From NCBI GenBank assembly GCA_905373085.1, contig CAJPRR010000005.1, positions 1 to 45,729 of the forward strand: a DNA stretch of 45,729 nt, in the 5' to 3' direction. The stretch comes from an uncultured Selenomonas sp. (GTDB lineage: Bacteria; Bacillota; Negativicutes; Selenomonadales; Selenomonadaceae). A program made the translations under genes and the position numbers. Below, piece by piece: positions 33,210-40,709 of the stretch. Positions within the stretch are counted from its first letter, which is position 1. The number at the start of each line of letters is the position of its first letter. Under the pieces are notes generated by a model, which ran no database searches, was not told the origin of the DNA, and worked only from the letters and a program-made list of their open reading frames with translations.

Positions 33210-33451
33210 TTATTTTGTACATATAGGATAACAAGATTTAGTCTTTTTGTCAAATTTCGTAATCGTATTACGCATAGGAGCTATAAGATCTGCGTCGCTC
33301 CCTTTTCCGCGTGCAACACGACAGGCTTGCCTCAAAAGTATGTCGGCAGAATTCCTACAAGAAAATCAGATTTTTTCCGCTACTTTTCCCTTTCTCTATA
33401 TGAAATAATACTGAGCAAGAACCTTTCGATTCCAAGAAAGGAGATTCATTC
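33210..33451. other. Intergenic region upstream of the OPA transporter gene
   Basis: This stretch is AT-rich and without a gene. CGTAATCGTATTACG (33258-33272), 6-base arms around CGT, is an operator-like inverted repeat. A ribosome site AAAGGAG stands 8 bases before the ATG at 33452. No confident promoter was found, though TATATG and AATAAT occur near 33400-33410. Confidence 0.35.
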
Positions 33452-34618
33452 ATGCTTGATTTCCTCAACAAAATTTTCCTCACGGCGCCGGATGCGCCGC
33501 CCATGCAGGATGCGGAGAAGGCGAAGAGCATCTTCTACAGCCTGTGCTGGCGCGTCTTCGCTTCCATCACGATCGGCTACGCCTTCTACTACATCATCCG
33601 TCAGAGCTATTCCGTCATCAAGAAGCCACTTCTGGCGTCGGGCGCGGTTGATCCCACGCAGGTCGGCATCATCGGTTCGATCTTCTTCGTAACGTACGGT
33701 CTCGGCAAGTTCACGAACAGCTTCCTCGCCGACCGCATGAACAACAAGCGGTTCTTCGCCTTTGGTCTCTTCATGTCGTCCGTGACGATGACGGCGATGG
33801 GTCTTGTGAACTCGTTCGTGCCGCTCGCCGTCCTCTGGGGCATCAACGGCTGGTTCCAGTCCTACGGTGCAGGGCCGTCGATCGTCTCGCTGAACCAATG
33901 GTTCAGCAACCGTATGCGCGGCACGCTTTACGGCGTCTGGTTCACGAGCCACAACCTCGGCTCGTCGTTCGCCTACTTCGCGATCGCGGCCATCGTCAGC
34001 GCCTACAGTTGGTCGATGGGCTTCATCGCGGCCGGCCTCATCTCGCTCGTCGGCACCGTCTTCATCTACCTCGGCATGAGCGACCGTCCCGAGACGCGCG
34101 GCCTGCCGAACGGCGCCGTTCTCTACGGCGAGAAGACGCAGGCGCAGGTCGATGAGGAAAAGACGCGCTCCGTCGGCTCGATGCAGTGGAACGCCGTCGT
34201 CAAGAACCCTGCCGTCTGGATTCTCGGCCTCTCGTCTCTTTGCGTTTACATCGCACGCTACGCCGTCGAGAGCTGGGGCGTCGTCTATCTGACAAGCGCC
34301 AAGGGCTACGACATCATGGGCGCGGCGGGCGTCATGGCGTACATGCAGGTCGCGGGCATCTTCGGGGCGCTTCTCTGCGGCTGGATCTCCGACCGCTTCT
34401 TCCACTCGAAGCGCAACATGCCGGCGCTCATCTACGGCCTTCTCTACACGGCTTCGATCGCGGGCTTCGTCTGGGCACCGCAGTCGTCGATCACGGCCGT
34501 CGGCGGCGAGAAGATTTACGACTTCGGCTACGCCACGGAATTCTGGGTCGGCGCAGCGCTCCTCTCGACGCTGCTCGCGCTCCTCGTCTGGAACGCGAAG
34601 CCGCAGGACGAAGCGTAA
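33452..34618 (+). CDS. OPA-family organophosphate:phosphate antiporter (GlpT/UhpT-like), internally shortened
   Basis: The 388 residues align with the organophosphate:phosphate antiporters that import glycerol-3-phosphate or hexose-phosphates. Features are RQSYSVIKKPLL after the first helix, GLGKFTNSFLADRMNNKRF, WGINGWFQSYGAGPSIVSL and WFTSHNLGSSFAYF. The second half gives three clear helices (VWILGLSSLCVYIARYAVE, GVMAYMQVAGIFGALLCG, LIYGLLYTASIAGFVW) and then jumps from FVWAP through a short polar stretch to a final helix (FWVGAALLSTLLALLVWNA). Family members are usually 430-460 residues and have two more helices here, with the segment GFxxxGPQML and a TATGF-type motif, neither of which is visible. 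The reading frame is intact, so an in-frame deletion of about 60 residues is inferred. Transport activity is therefore doubtful. Confidence 0.85.
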   Translation: MLDFLNKIFLTAPDAPPMQDAEKAKSIFYSLCWRVFASITIGYAFYYIIRQSYSVIKKPLLASGAVDPTQVGIIGSIFFVTYGLGKFTNSFLADRMNNKRFFAFGLFMSSVTMTAMGLVNSFVPLAVLWGINGWFQSYGAGPSIVSLNQWFSNRMRGTLYGVWFTSHNLGSSFAYFAIAAIVSAYSWSMGFIAAGLISLVGTVFIYLGMSDRPETRGLPNGAVLYGEKTQAQVDEEKTRSVGSMQWNAVVKNPAVWILGLSSLCVYIARYAVESWGVVYLTSAKGYDIMGAAGVMAYMQVAGIFGALLCGWISDRFFHSKRNMPALIYGLLYTASIAGFVWAPQSSITAVGGEKIYDFGYATEFWVGAALLSTLLALLVWNAKPQDEA

Positions 34619-34638
34619 AACATACATACAGAAATCAA

Positions 34639-34684
34639 AAGAGCCTCTCTAAAAAAGCAGAAATACTTTCCTTGAGAGGCTCTT
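34639..34684 (+). terminator. Terminator of the OPA transporter gene
   Basis: AAGAGCCTCTC (34639-34649) pairs with GAGAGGCTCTT (34674-34684) around a 24-base loop, 20 bases after the stop codon. The loop is long and the T tract short (TCTTCC). Confidence 0.65.
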
Positions 34685-34706
34685 CCTATGCCTTTCGTAT
34701 CCCTTA

Positions 34707-34840
34707 GGGAAGCGCTGATAAAATGAGATCGCCCGGATTTGCACAGATGCGTTGGTTCTATGTGGTCAACGTTGACCAATCACGCGGCGCACAATGTCAA
34801 CCAAGTGGACGTTTGTGCGCATGGCGTATCAGTGATTCCC
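34707..34840 (+). repeat. MITE-like element with terminal inverted repeats, copy E
   Basis: The 134-bp element runs from GGGAAGCGCTGATAAAA (34707) to the inverted end (opposite strand GGGAATCACTGATA, from 34840). TA lies directly outside both ends (34705-34706 and 34841-34842), consistent with a TA target duplication. Inside are the perfect palindrome GGTCAACGTTGACC (34764-34777) and, inverted, the GTGCGCC and ACGTCC core shared with copies A-D. The right end base joins the flanking TA to form the stop codon of the MCP gene. Confidence 0.85.
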
Positions 34841-36225
34841 TAGCTCTTCAGCTGATCCAATGTGTCGAGGACGACTTGCGAGGCGCGTTCGATTTCAGGC
34901 AGCAAGGCGCGAACCTTGTATTCGTTGTTGGCGTTGTAGGCGTCGATAGCTTCCGCGCAGAGATTGTGGAAGTGCTCGTGCGTCTCCTTCAGCCCTTCAT
35001 AGACTGGCGTGCCACCGTATTTCATCTTGCCTTCGCCCTCGTACCAGTGACCGAGACGGCAGTGCGTGTAGTCGAGGACGTCGGCGGAATTGAGCTTCAT
35101 GTTGCCGAGGAACATCTGGTTGATGCGTGCGAGCCAGATCAGATGATCGGTCTTGGCGAGGTCGAGGATTTCGTTCGACTGGAGCGCCATGCCGCCCTTG
35201 AGCAGGTCAGCGCGTACTTTCGTCGAATCTATAAGCACATGGAAGATGCTCTCGTTGCAGGCCTTCGCCTCGTTCTTTGCCGTGTCCATGTTGTTGACCG
35301 CCTGATTCAGCGAGGCCGTCATCTCCTCGAAGGACGCCGACTGCTGCTCAGCGAACGGCGCGAGCTTCTCCATCGACGCGCTGATGTCCGTGAACGTATC
35401 GCGAATCTTGCCCGCCTGCTTTTCCGTCGCATCAATGTTTTCCGAGTTCTTCGTGAAGGTCTCATCCATCGAGTCGAACTGCCCGCCGAGGTTCTTGACC
35501 TCGTTCTGAATCGACGTGAGCTGGGCGCGTATCTCCTCGACTGACTCCTTCGACTGCACGGCGAGCTTGCGGACTTCCTCGGCGACGACGGCGAAGCCGC
35601 GCCCGTGCTCGCCTGCGCGTGCCGCCTCGATGGAGGCGTTGAGGGCGAGCAGGTTCGTCTGCTCGGAGATGCCGTTGACCGTCGCGACGAGCGTGTTGAT
35701 GTTCGCCGTCGAACTCGTCAACGTACCCATGCGCTGCACCATGAGGCTGATGCTCTCGCCGACGACCTTGTTGCCGGCCGCCATGCCCATGATCGTCTCG
35801 CCGGCCTCGCTCATCGTATCCTGCCCCGTGCTCGTCTGATCGGCAATCTCGCTCGACATGGAAGCGATGTCGTTGATCGACTCCGCAAGCTTGCGGATGA
35901 CCGCCATGACCTCCTGTACGCCGGTCGTGATGTCCGCCAAATTGAAAAACAGCTTGTTCAGGAGGATGGAGGAGTTAATCTGCTGCGAGAGGCTCTCGTT
36001 CATCGTCATCGTGATTTCACGCGCCTGCTTCTCCTGCTGTGCGGCAAAAGTCTGCAGCGCCGCCGCCAAGGGCTGCAGGCTCGGCGCACTGACCGCAGGC
36101 GGCGGTGCGTCCAGCTTGCCCGCGGCGAGCGTTTTCAAGTAGCGCTCCAATTTCAGAATATCGTCCGCTGTTCCTGTCGAAACGCCAGGAGCAGCCGCAG
36201 CCTTTCCGTTTTGGAAGAAGCCCAT
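34840..36225 (-). CDS. Soluble methyl-accepting chemotaxis-type protein with C-terminal CZB domain
   Basis: This 461-residue signalling protein has no membrane segment or signal peptide. A short N-terminal helix region is followed by an MCP signalling domain whose hairpin tip is EQTNLLALNASIEAARAGEH, then GRGFAVVAEEVRKLA. The C-terminus (from about residue 345) is a chemoreceptor zinc-binding (CZB) domain, with a His in DHLIWLARINQMFLG, Cys and His in YTHCRLGHWYEG, and His in HEHFH as the expected zinc ligands. CZB receptors such as those of Helicobacter and E. coli DgcZ respond to zinc or oxidants, so a cytoplasmic zinc or redox input to the flagellar system is likely. AAAGG lies upstream of the ATG. 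The stop codon TAG is made partly by repeat copy E. Confidence 0.93.
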   Translation of the reverse strand: MGFFQNGKAAAAPGVSTGTADDILKLERYLKTLAAGKLDAPPPAVSAPSLQPLAAALQTFAAQQEKQAREITMTMNESLSQQINSSILLNKLFFNLADITTGVQEVMAVIRKLAESINDIASMSSEIADQTSTGQDTMSEAGETIMGMAAGNKVVGESISLMVQRMGTLTSSTANINTLVATVNGISEQTNLLALNASIEAARAGEHGRGFAVVAEEVRKLAVQSKESVEEIRAQLTSIQNEVKNLGGQFDSMDETFTKNSENIDATEKQAGKIRDTFTDISASMEKLAPFAEQQSASFEEMTASLNQAVNNMDTAKNEAKACNESIFHVLIDSTKVRADLLKGGMALQSNEILDLAKTDHLIWLARINQMFLGNMKLNSADVLDYTHCRLGHWYEGEGKMKYGGTPVYEGLKETHEHFHNLCAEAIDAYNANNEYKVRALLPEIERASQVVLDTLDQLKS

Positions 36226-36605
36226 GATGCATCAACCTTTCTTGCGTGAGTCGCTTGAACTCTTTTGGCTATGAGGGGCAAGCGAGCCTCGTCCCCCTTC
36301 TCTCTTTTGGTATCGTTAAATTTCTGCGCCATGAAAAGGTCCTTTTGGGAAATATTTTTAGGACACAAAGGCCTATTTATATCAAAGGAAAGACCTAGAA
36401 AAGCACGGACAGATTTAGAATTACTCAGACAGACTTCATTTTATCGCCATGTCCTTCCTCGATCTGCCTCATGCTGCTCGGATGCCGCAACTTCTCAAAG
36501 ATATGATCCGCTCCTCTTTCGCATGTATGGGCTCGAAACGCGAAAGGCGCTCATCTTGGATGAAAGCGTCAAAGAAAAGCGAGACATGAGAAAGGAGCGG
36601 GAAAA
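36226..36605. other. Intergenic region between divergent MCP and amidase genes
   Basis: No supported gene lies here. A 46-codon plus-strand frame (36449-36589) and a 118-codon frame running into the amidase start both lack ribosome sites and family resemblance. No convincing promoter hexamer pair was identified in either direction. The amidase ribosome site AAAGGAG lies at 36591-36597. Confidence 0.4.
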
Positions 36606-37199
36606 ATGCGTGTATTTTTGAATCCGGGGCACGACCCTCTGTACGACAGCGGCGCCGTCAATGCGGAGCTGGGGCTTCGGGAGTGCGACGTCGCGGCGGA
36701 CATCGGCGAGCGCGTGAAACTCTATCTGGAGCTTGTCGGCATCGAGGTCTTCCTCATGCAGAGCGACAATCTCGCTTGGGAGAGCCGCCACCTTGAGCGC
36801 TGGAACGCCGCCGTGACGGACGAGGCGAACAAGTGGCAAGCCGACATCTTCGTCAGCCTGCACTGCAACGCGGCGGACGGCGAGGCGCACGGCACGGAGA
36901 CGCTCATCTACGAGCGCGGCACCAGGGCGGAAAGGCTCGCACGCGCCATCGGCTGGCAGATCGTGACGTCGCTCGGCACGACCGATCGCGGCGTCAAGGA
37001 ACGCCCCGAACTCATCGTGCTGCACGCGACCGCGATGCCCGCCGTCCTCGTCGAAATGGCGTTCATCGACCATCTGCCCGAGGCGCGGCTTCTCACAGAA
37101 AAGGCCGACGTATTCGCACGCGCCATCGCGCGGGGCGTCACGGACTACGAGGCCGAGATGCAGGCGGCGGAAGGCGGAGAAGCCGCTCTCTCCGATTGA
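36606..37199 (+). CDS. N-acetylmuramoyl-L-alanine amidase (Amidase_3 family)
   Basis: The 197 residues are a bare catalytic domain of the zinc-dependent amidases that cut the bond between N-acetylmuramic acid and the L-alanine of the stem peptide. Zinc ligands are the His of FLNPGHDP, the Glu of GLRECDVA and the His of FVSLHCNAA, with the catalytic Glu in VLVEMAFID near residue 157. There is no signal peptide, membrane helix or wall-binding repeat, so the protein would stay in the cytoplasm unless exported in another way; phage-type endolysins share this form. AAAGGAG precedes the ATG by 8 bases. The gene stands alone with its own terminator. Confidence 0.9.
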   Translation: MRVFLNPGHDPLYDSGAVNAELGLRECDVAADIGERVKLYLELVGIEVFLMQSDNLAWESRHLERWNAAVTDEANKWQADIFVSLHCNAADGEAHGTETLIYERGTRAERLARAIGWQIVTSLGTTDRGVKERPELIVLHATAMPAVLVEMAFIDHLPEARLLTEKADVFARAIARGVTDYEAEMQAAEGGEAALSD

Positions 37200-37216
37200 G
37201 GACAGGACACACGAAA

Positions 37217-37255
37217 AGCAGCCCCGACGTTGGAAAAATCAACGTCGGGGCTGCT
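37217..37255 (+). terminator. Terminator of the amidase gene
   Basis: A 16-bp perfect stem (37217-37232 with 37240-37255) around loop GAAAAAT, 17 bases past the stop. The following sequence GCCATTTTA is only weakly T-rich. Confidence 0.8.
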
Positions 37256-37495
37256 GCCATTTTATCGGAAGGGCACTCATCCGCACATCTTGCCGAAATC
37301 TGCTCCATCGACCGCATCCTCGACATAGTTTGGGACTTCAGGATAGAATATGAATCCTTCTCATGTTTTTCTTGCTCACCTTTCACGATATATGTTATCA
37401 TTATCAGCGAAAAGACTGCAAGCGGGGATATTCTTGAGGGAACGTGGATACTCGGAAGCTCCCCCGGATGGTCTGACCACAGTTCATTTTCATCT
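37256..37495. other. Intergenic region upstream of MITE copy F
   Basis: No gene is supported; a 143-codon minus-strand frame crossing this region runs through the terminator and the repeat. TTGCTC (37373-37378) and TTATCA (37396-37401) with a 17-base spacer might be a weak promoter reading towards ompM2, about 400 bases away. Confidence 0.3.
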
Positions 37496-37776
37496 AGGAA
37501 GCGCTGATAAAATGAGGTCGCCCAGATTTGCACAGATGCGCTGTATCTATAGCGGTCAACGTCAGCCAATCATGCGGCGCGCTTCGCACTTGCATTCTTG
37601 GGACGTTTTCGCATACGAGCCGTTGCCCAATCGCCTGCGTCCTTCGGACTTGACTCTTGGACGGCTCAGCAAGGAGACAAACCGCAGGCGTAGCGGTGCT
37701 ACGTCGAGGATTTGTCGACGACGAGAGGACAGCGCAGATGTGTGAAGATGGGTGGCTGAATTTATCAGTGATTCCT
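37496..37776 (+). repeat. MITE-like element with terminal inverted repeats, long copy F
   Basis: The 281-bp element has left end AGGAAGCGCTGATAAAATGA and right end, on the opposite strand, AGGAATCACTGATAAATTCA. Its outer 42 and 37 bases match copy G (13778-13856) nearly base for base; its inner part carries GGTCAACGTCAGCC as in copy E and CGTCCTTCGGAC as in the second hairpin of copies A-D. It ends 10 bases before the ompM2 ribosome site. Confidence 0.85.
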
Positions 37777-37799
37777 CTATTTCAAAGGGGGAGTTTTTC

Positions 37800-39134
37800 A
37801 TGAAGAAGTCTCTGACAGCCGCCTTGACGACGGCACTCGTCGTCGGCGTGGCCTCGACGACCCTTGCGGCGGCGAACCCGTTCAGCGACGTCCCTGCCGA
37901 TCATTGGGCGTACGACGCAGTCGCACAGCTCGCCGATGACGGTGTCATCGAGGGCTACGGCGACGGCACGTATCGCGGACAGAACGAGATCACGCGCTAC
38001 GAGATGGCGCAGATGGTCGCCAAAGCCATGGCGAAGGAAGATCAGGTCAACGCCCAGCAGAAGGCGATGATCGACCGCCTCGCGGCTGAATTCAGCGAGG
38101 AATTGAACAACCTCGGCGTGCGCGTCGCGAACCTCGAAGACCGCATCGACAATATCAAGTGGACGGGCGAACTGCGCTACACGTATGAGCGCGAGTTCGG
38201 TGATACTTTCGACAAGTATGCGGGTGGTACGCAGACGGATAATGAGATTCTCTTCCGCTTGGAGCCGGAGGCCACGGTCAACGACCATTGGAAGGTCAGG
38301 GCACGCCTCGATGCCGCTTGGAATCCCGATGCGGACTCGTCAGATGACGATCATGACAATCATGTGTCGCTTGAACGCGCCTATGTCGAGGGAACTTACG
38401 GCACAACGGTCATTGATGTTGGAAAGCTGCCCGTCTTCACGGAACAGGGCACCCTCATCGACGACACCCTGTCCGGCGCTGCCGTGACCTTTGGCGCGGA
38501 GCAGCCGTTTTCGGGCACGATCTTTGCAGGTCGCTACAACCTCGAACATTCCGCTTGGAAAGACGAGTTGAAGGGAGCGCGCAAGGCAGGCTTCACTGGG
38601 AGAACTTGGGCGGACGTGCAGCTTGTGAACCTTAACTGGAATCCGTCAGAGAAGTTCCATGTTGGCGCCGATTATGTACACCTGAAGATGAAGGATCAAG
38701 AATTGGCTACTCTGGCAGGTTTGGATCGAACCTGCAACTATTGGGGTCTTGGCATGACGTGGCGCCCCGAAAGCACGGTCGCGCTTTCGGGCGGCTATTG
38801 GAAGAACACGAGCGATGAGTCCGCCGAGGTCAAGAATGAGCATCTGAAAGCCTACAACATCGAGCTTGCATACAAGGGTGCAGAGCCGGAGAACCCGCGC
38901 ACGTTCGGACTTCACCTCGCATACCGCTACCTCGGCGGCGGCGTGGTGCTCGCCCCGACCTTCGACGGCGCGATGTTCAATACAAAGGGCTGGGAGATGG
39001 GTGCAGAGTACACCTTCGCCAAGAACATCGTCGGCACGCTCATCTACTTCGACGGTGATCAGATTTTCTCGGCAGAACCTGAAGGAAAGACCGAAGCCAA
39101 TAAGCTCTTCGCCCGCCTCGAATACTTCTTCTAA
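37800..39134 (+). CDS. ompM: OmpM-type SLH-domain outer-membrane porin (paralogue 2)
   Basis: This 444-residue protein has the same plan as the porin at 76-1308: signal peptide (MKKSLTAALTTALVVGVAST), SLH domain (NPFSDVPADHWAYDAVAQL, then VIEGYGDGTYRGQNEITRYE), coiled coil to about residue 120, and a beta-barrel ending LEYFF. The SLH domain is expected to bind modified peptidoglycan and tether the outer membrane. GGGGGAG precedes the ATG at 37800; the frame is open for 16 further codons, but these lie in repeat copy F. The barrel diverges from paralogue 1 after IDNIKW, with different surface loops, as expected for porins under immune or phage pressure. A strong terminator follows. Confidence 0.93.
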   Translation: MKKSLTAALTTALVVGVASTTLAAANPFSDVPADHWAYDAVAQLADDGVIEGYGDGTYRGQNEITRYEMAQMVAKAMAKEDQVNAQQKAMIDRLAAEFSEELNNLGVRVANLEDRIDNIKWTGELRYTYEREFGDTFDKYAGGTQTDNEILFRLEPEATVNDHWKVRARLDAAWNPDADSSDDDHDNHVSLERAYVEGTYGTTVIDVGKLPVFTEQGTLIDDTLSGAAVTFGAEQPFSGTIFAGRYNLEHSAWKDELKGARKAGFTGRTWADVQLVNLNWNPSEKFHVGADYVHLKMKDQELATLAGLDRTCNYWGLGMTWRPESTVALSGGYWKNTSDESAEVKNEHLKAYNIELAYKGAEPENPRTFGLHLAYRYLGGGVVLAPTFDGAMFNTKGWEMGAEYTFAKNIVGTLIYFDGDQIFSAEPEGKTEANKLFARLEYFF

Positions 39135-39150
39135 GCTGGGACGAACAGCG

Positions 39151-39188
39151 GAGCCGCTGCACAGGATTCTGTGCGGCGGCTCTTTTTT
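39151..39188 (+). terminator. Rho-independent terminator of ompM paralogue 2
   Basis: GAGCCGCTGCACAG (39151-39164) pairs with CTGTGCGGCGGCTC (39169-39182) with one mismatch, loop GATT, followed by six T residues. Confidence 0.92.
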
Positions 39189-39203
39189 GTATGCGAGTAT
39201 CAT

Positions 39204-39238
39204 GCCCGAAGGTGAGTCCGCTTGGCTAGGCTTCTGTA
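39204..39238 (-). repeat. Fragment of the dispersed two-hairpin repeat, copy H
   Basis: On the minus strand ACAGAAGCCTAGCCAA, then CCTTCGGGC, matches the partial copy at 33034-33049 and the TTCG hairpin of copy B. It lies between the ompM2 terminator and the nuo promoter. Confidence 0.6.
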
Positions 39239-39272
39239 TGTTCTGATGTCCTGAAAGTTTACCATTGTTTCC

Positions 39273-39301
39273 TTGACAATATTCCACATAAATCCTATAC
39301 T
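39273..39301 (+). promoter_or_regulatory. Promoter of the nuo operon
   Basis: A perfect -35 TTGACA (39273-39278), 17-base spacer and TATACT (39296-39301). The leader to the nuoA start is about 54 bases. Confidence 0.8.
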
Positions 39302-39361
39302 AATAATCATCACGAATTATTCTTACATAACTAATAGCTATCAATAAAAGGGGGAGTTTCT

Positions 39362-39715
39362 ATGGGAGAATTCGGCGGACTTGGACTCTTTCTCATCGTG
39401 GCGATTGCTTTTCCCTTCATGGTTCTCGCGCCCGCGCGCATCCTGCAGCCGCGCCAGCCGACGCCGGAGAAGCAGAAGCCGTATGAGTGCGGCGTCGATA
39501 CGGTCGGATCGAGCGATGTGCAGTACCATGTCGGCTACTTCCGCTATGCGCTCGCGTTTCTCCTCTTCGACGTCGAGACAGTGTTCCTCTATCCATGGGC
39601 TGTGTCGTTCAACCGACTCGGACTTTTCGCATTTTTGGAAATGTTTGTCTTTCTTGGAATTTTGGCTCTTGGCCTTTGGTACGCATGGAGGAAGGGGGAT
39701 CTCGCATGGAAGTAG
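39362..39715 (+). CDS. nuoA: NADH-quinone oxidoreductase subunit A
   Basis: This 117-residue membrane subunit of complex I has three hydrophobic helices. The conserved loop KPYECGVDTVGSSDVQYHVG with the family Cys and FRYALAFLLFDVETVFLYPW with its Asp/Glu pair are clear. It contributes to the junction between the quinone chamber and the membrane arm. GGGGGAG precedes the ATG. It is the first gene of the nuoABCDHIJKL run, and overlaps nuoB by 10 bases. Confidence 0.96.
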   Translation: MGEFGGLGLFLIVAIAFPFMVLAPARILQPRQPTPEKQKPYECGVDTVGSSDVQYHVGYFRYALAFLLFDVETVFLYPWAVSFNRLGLFAFLEMFVFLGILALGLWYAWRKGDLAWK

Positions 39716-40215
39716 TCGATCTCGTCCCTGCCGCGCTCAGGGAGAATGTGATCGTGACCTCGGTCGATGCGGTGTTCAAGTGGGCGCGTTCGCGCTCGAT
39801 CTGGCCGCTGGCCTCGGGGCTTGCGTGCTGCTCCATCGAGATGATGGCGACGGCGGCGTCGCGCTTCGACCTCGCGCGCTTTGGCTACGAGGTTTTCCGC
39901 GCATGTCCGCGCCAGGCGGATCTTCTGATCGTTGCGGGAACTTTGACGTGGAAGATGACGCCGCCGCTCATCCGTCTCTACGAGGAGATGCCCGAGCCGA
40001 AGTACGTCATCGCGATGGGCAACTGCAATATCCACGGCGGGCCTTTCACGGACTCCTACGCGACGGTCAAGTGCCTTGACGAGGTGCTGCCCGTCGACCT
40101 CTATCTGCCGGGCTGCCCGCCGCGCCCCGAGGCTCTGATCGACGCGATGATCAAGCTGCGCAACAAGATTCAGCATCCCGAGCTTGCGAAGCGGGCGGGA
40201 GGTGAGGCGCGATGA
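39706..40215 (+). CDS. nuoB: NADH-quinone oxidoreductase subunit B (N2 cluster)
   Basis: The 169-residue peripheral subunit holds the terminal iron-sulfur cluster N2 that reduces quinone. Ligands are the adjacent Cys pair in GLACCSIEMM, the Cys of GNCNIHGG and that of PGCPPRPEAL. The start at 39706 lies inside the end of nuoA with GGAGGAAGGGGG upstream. Length and motifs are normal for the family. Confidence 0.96.
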   Translation: MEVVDLVPAALRENVIVTSVDAVFKWARSRSIWPLASGLACCSIEMMATAASRFDLARFGYEVFRACPRQADLLIVAGTLTWKMTPPLIRLYEEMPEPKYVIAMGNCNIHGGPFTDSYATVKCLDEVLPVDLYLPGCPPRPEALIDAMIKLRNKIQHPELAKRAGGEAR

Positions 40216-40709
40216 GAACGCAGTATTTTTCCAAGGAGCGGCTGGCAAAGCTCGTCGAGATCTTCCCCAAAGCGACGTTTGACGCGGAGGCGGAAGAGCC
40301 TGCGTTCATCGTCACGGCGGCGGACTTTCCTGCCGTGCTGCGCGCTCTCAAGGAGAAGGAGGGCTTCGACCGCCTCGGCAATCTCACGGCGGTCGACTGG
40401 AAAGATCATATCGAGATGGTCTACCATCTCTATAATATGGAAGAGAATGTAAAACTTGAAGTCAAGGCTGCGCTCGACTCTGCCGCGCCCGTCATCGAGT
40501 CGGCGACATCGCTGTACCCGGGGGCGGAGTTCGAGGAGCGCGAGGTCTACGACCTCATGGGCGTGGAGTTCTTGGGTCATCCCGATCTTCGAAGGATTCT
40601 CATGCCCGACGACTATCCCGCGCATCCTCTGCGCAAGGATTTCGTCGCGCCCGTGCCGAAAATGGAGGGAGGCAAGCTCGTATGGCTGAAAAAAGCACCT
40701 ACATCCTGA
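40212..40709 (+). CDS. nuoC: NADH-quinone oxidoreductase subunit C
   Basis: The 165 residues form the 30-kDa-type subunit of the hydrophilic arm. The signature ending, FEEREVYDLMGVEFLGHPDLRRILMPDDYPAHPLRKDF, is present in full (positions about 40530-40645). It is separate from NuoD, unlike the fused NuoCD of E. coli. It overlaps nuoB by 4 bases and nuoD by 28 bases, indicating tight translational coupling. Confidence 0.95.
   Translation: MRTQYFSKERLAKLVEIFPKATFDAEAEEPAFIVTAADFPAVLRALKEKEGFDRLGNLTAVDWKDHIEMVYHLYNMEENVKLEVKAALDSAAPVIESATSLYPGAEFEEREVYDLMGVEFLGHPDLRRILMPDDYPAHPLRKDFVAPVPKMEGGKLVWLKKAPTS

Noticed and set aside
36449..36589. A 46-codon plus-strand frame upstream of the amidase gene
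   Set aside because: It has no ribosome site or promoter and resembles no family; its stop near the amidase start is likely chance.
37138..37569. A 143-codon minus-strand frame between amidase and ompM2
   Set aside because: It crosses a strong terminator and the left end of a MITE copy, with no ribosome site and no recognisable domain.
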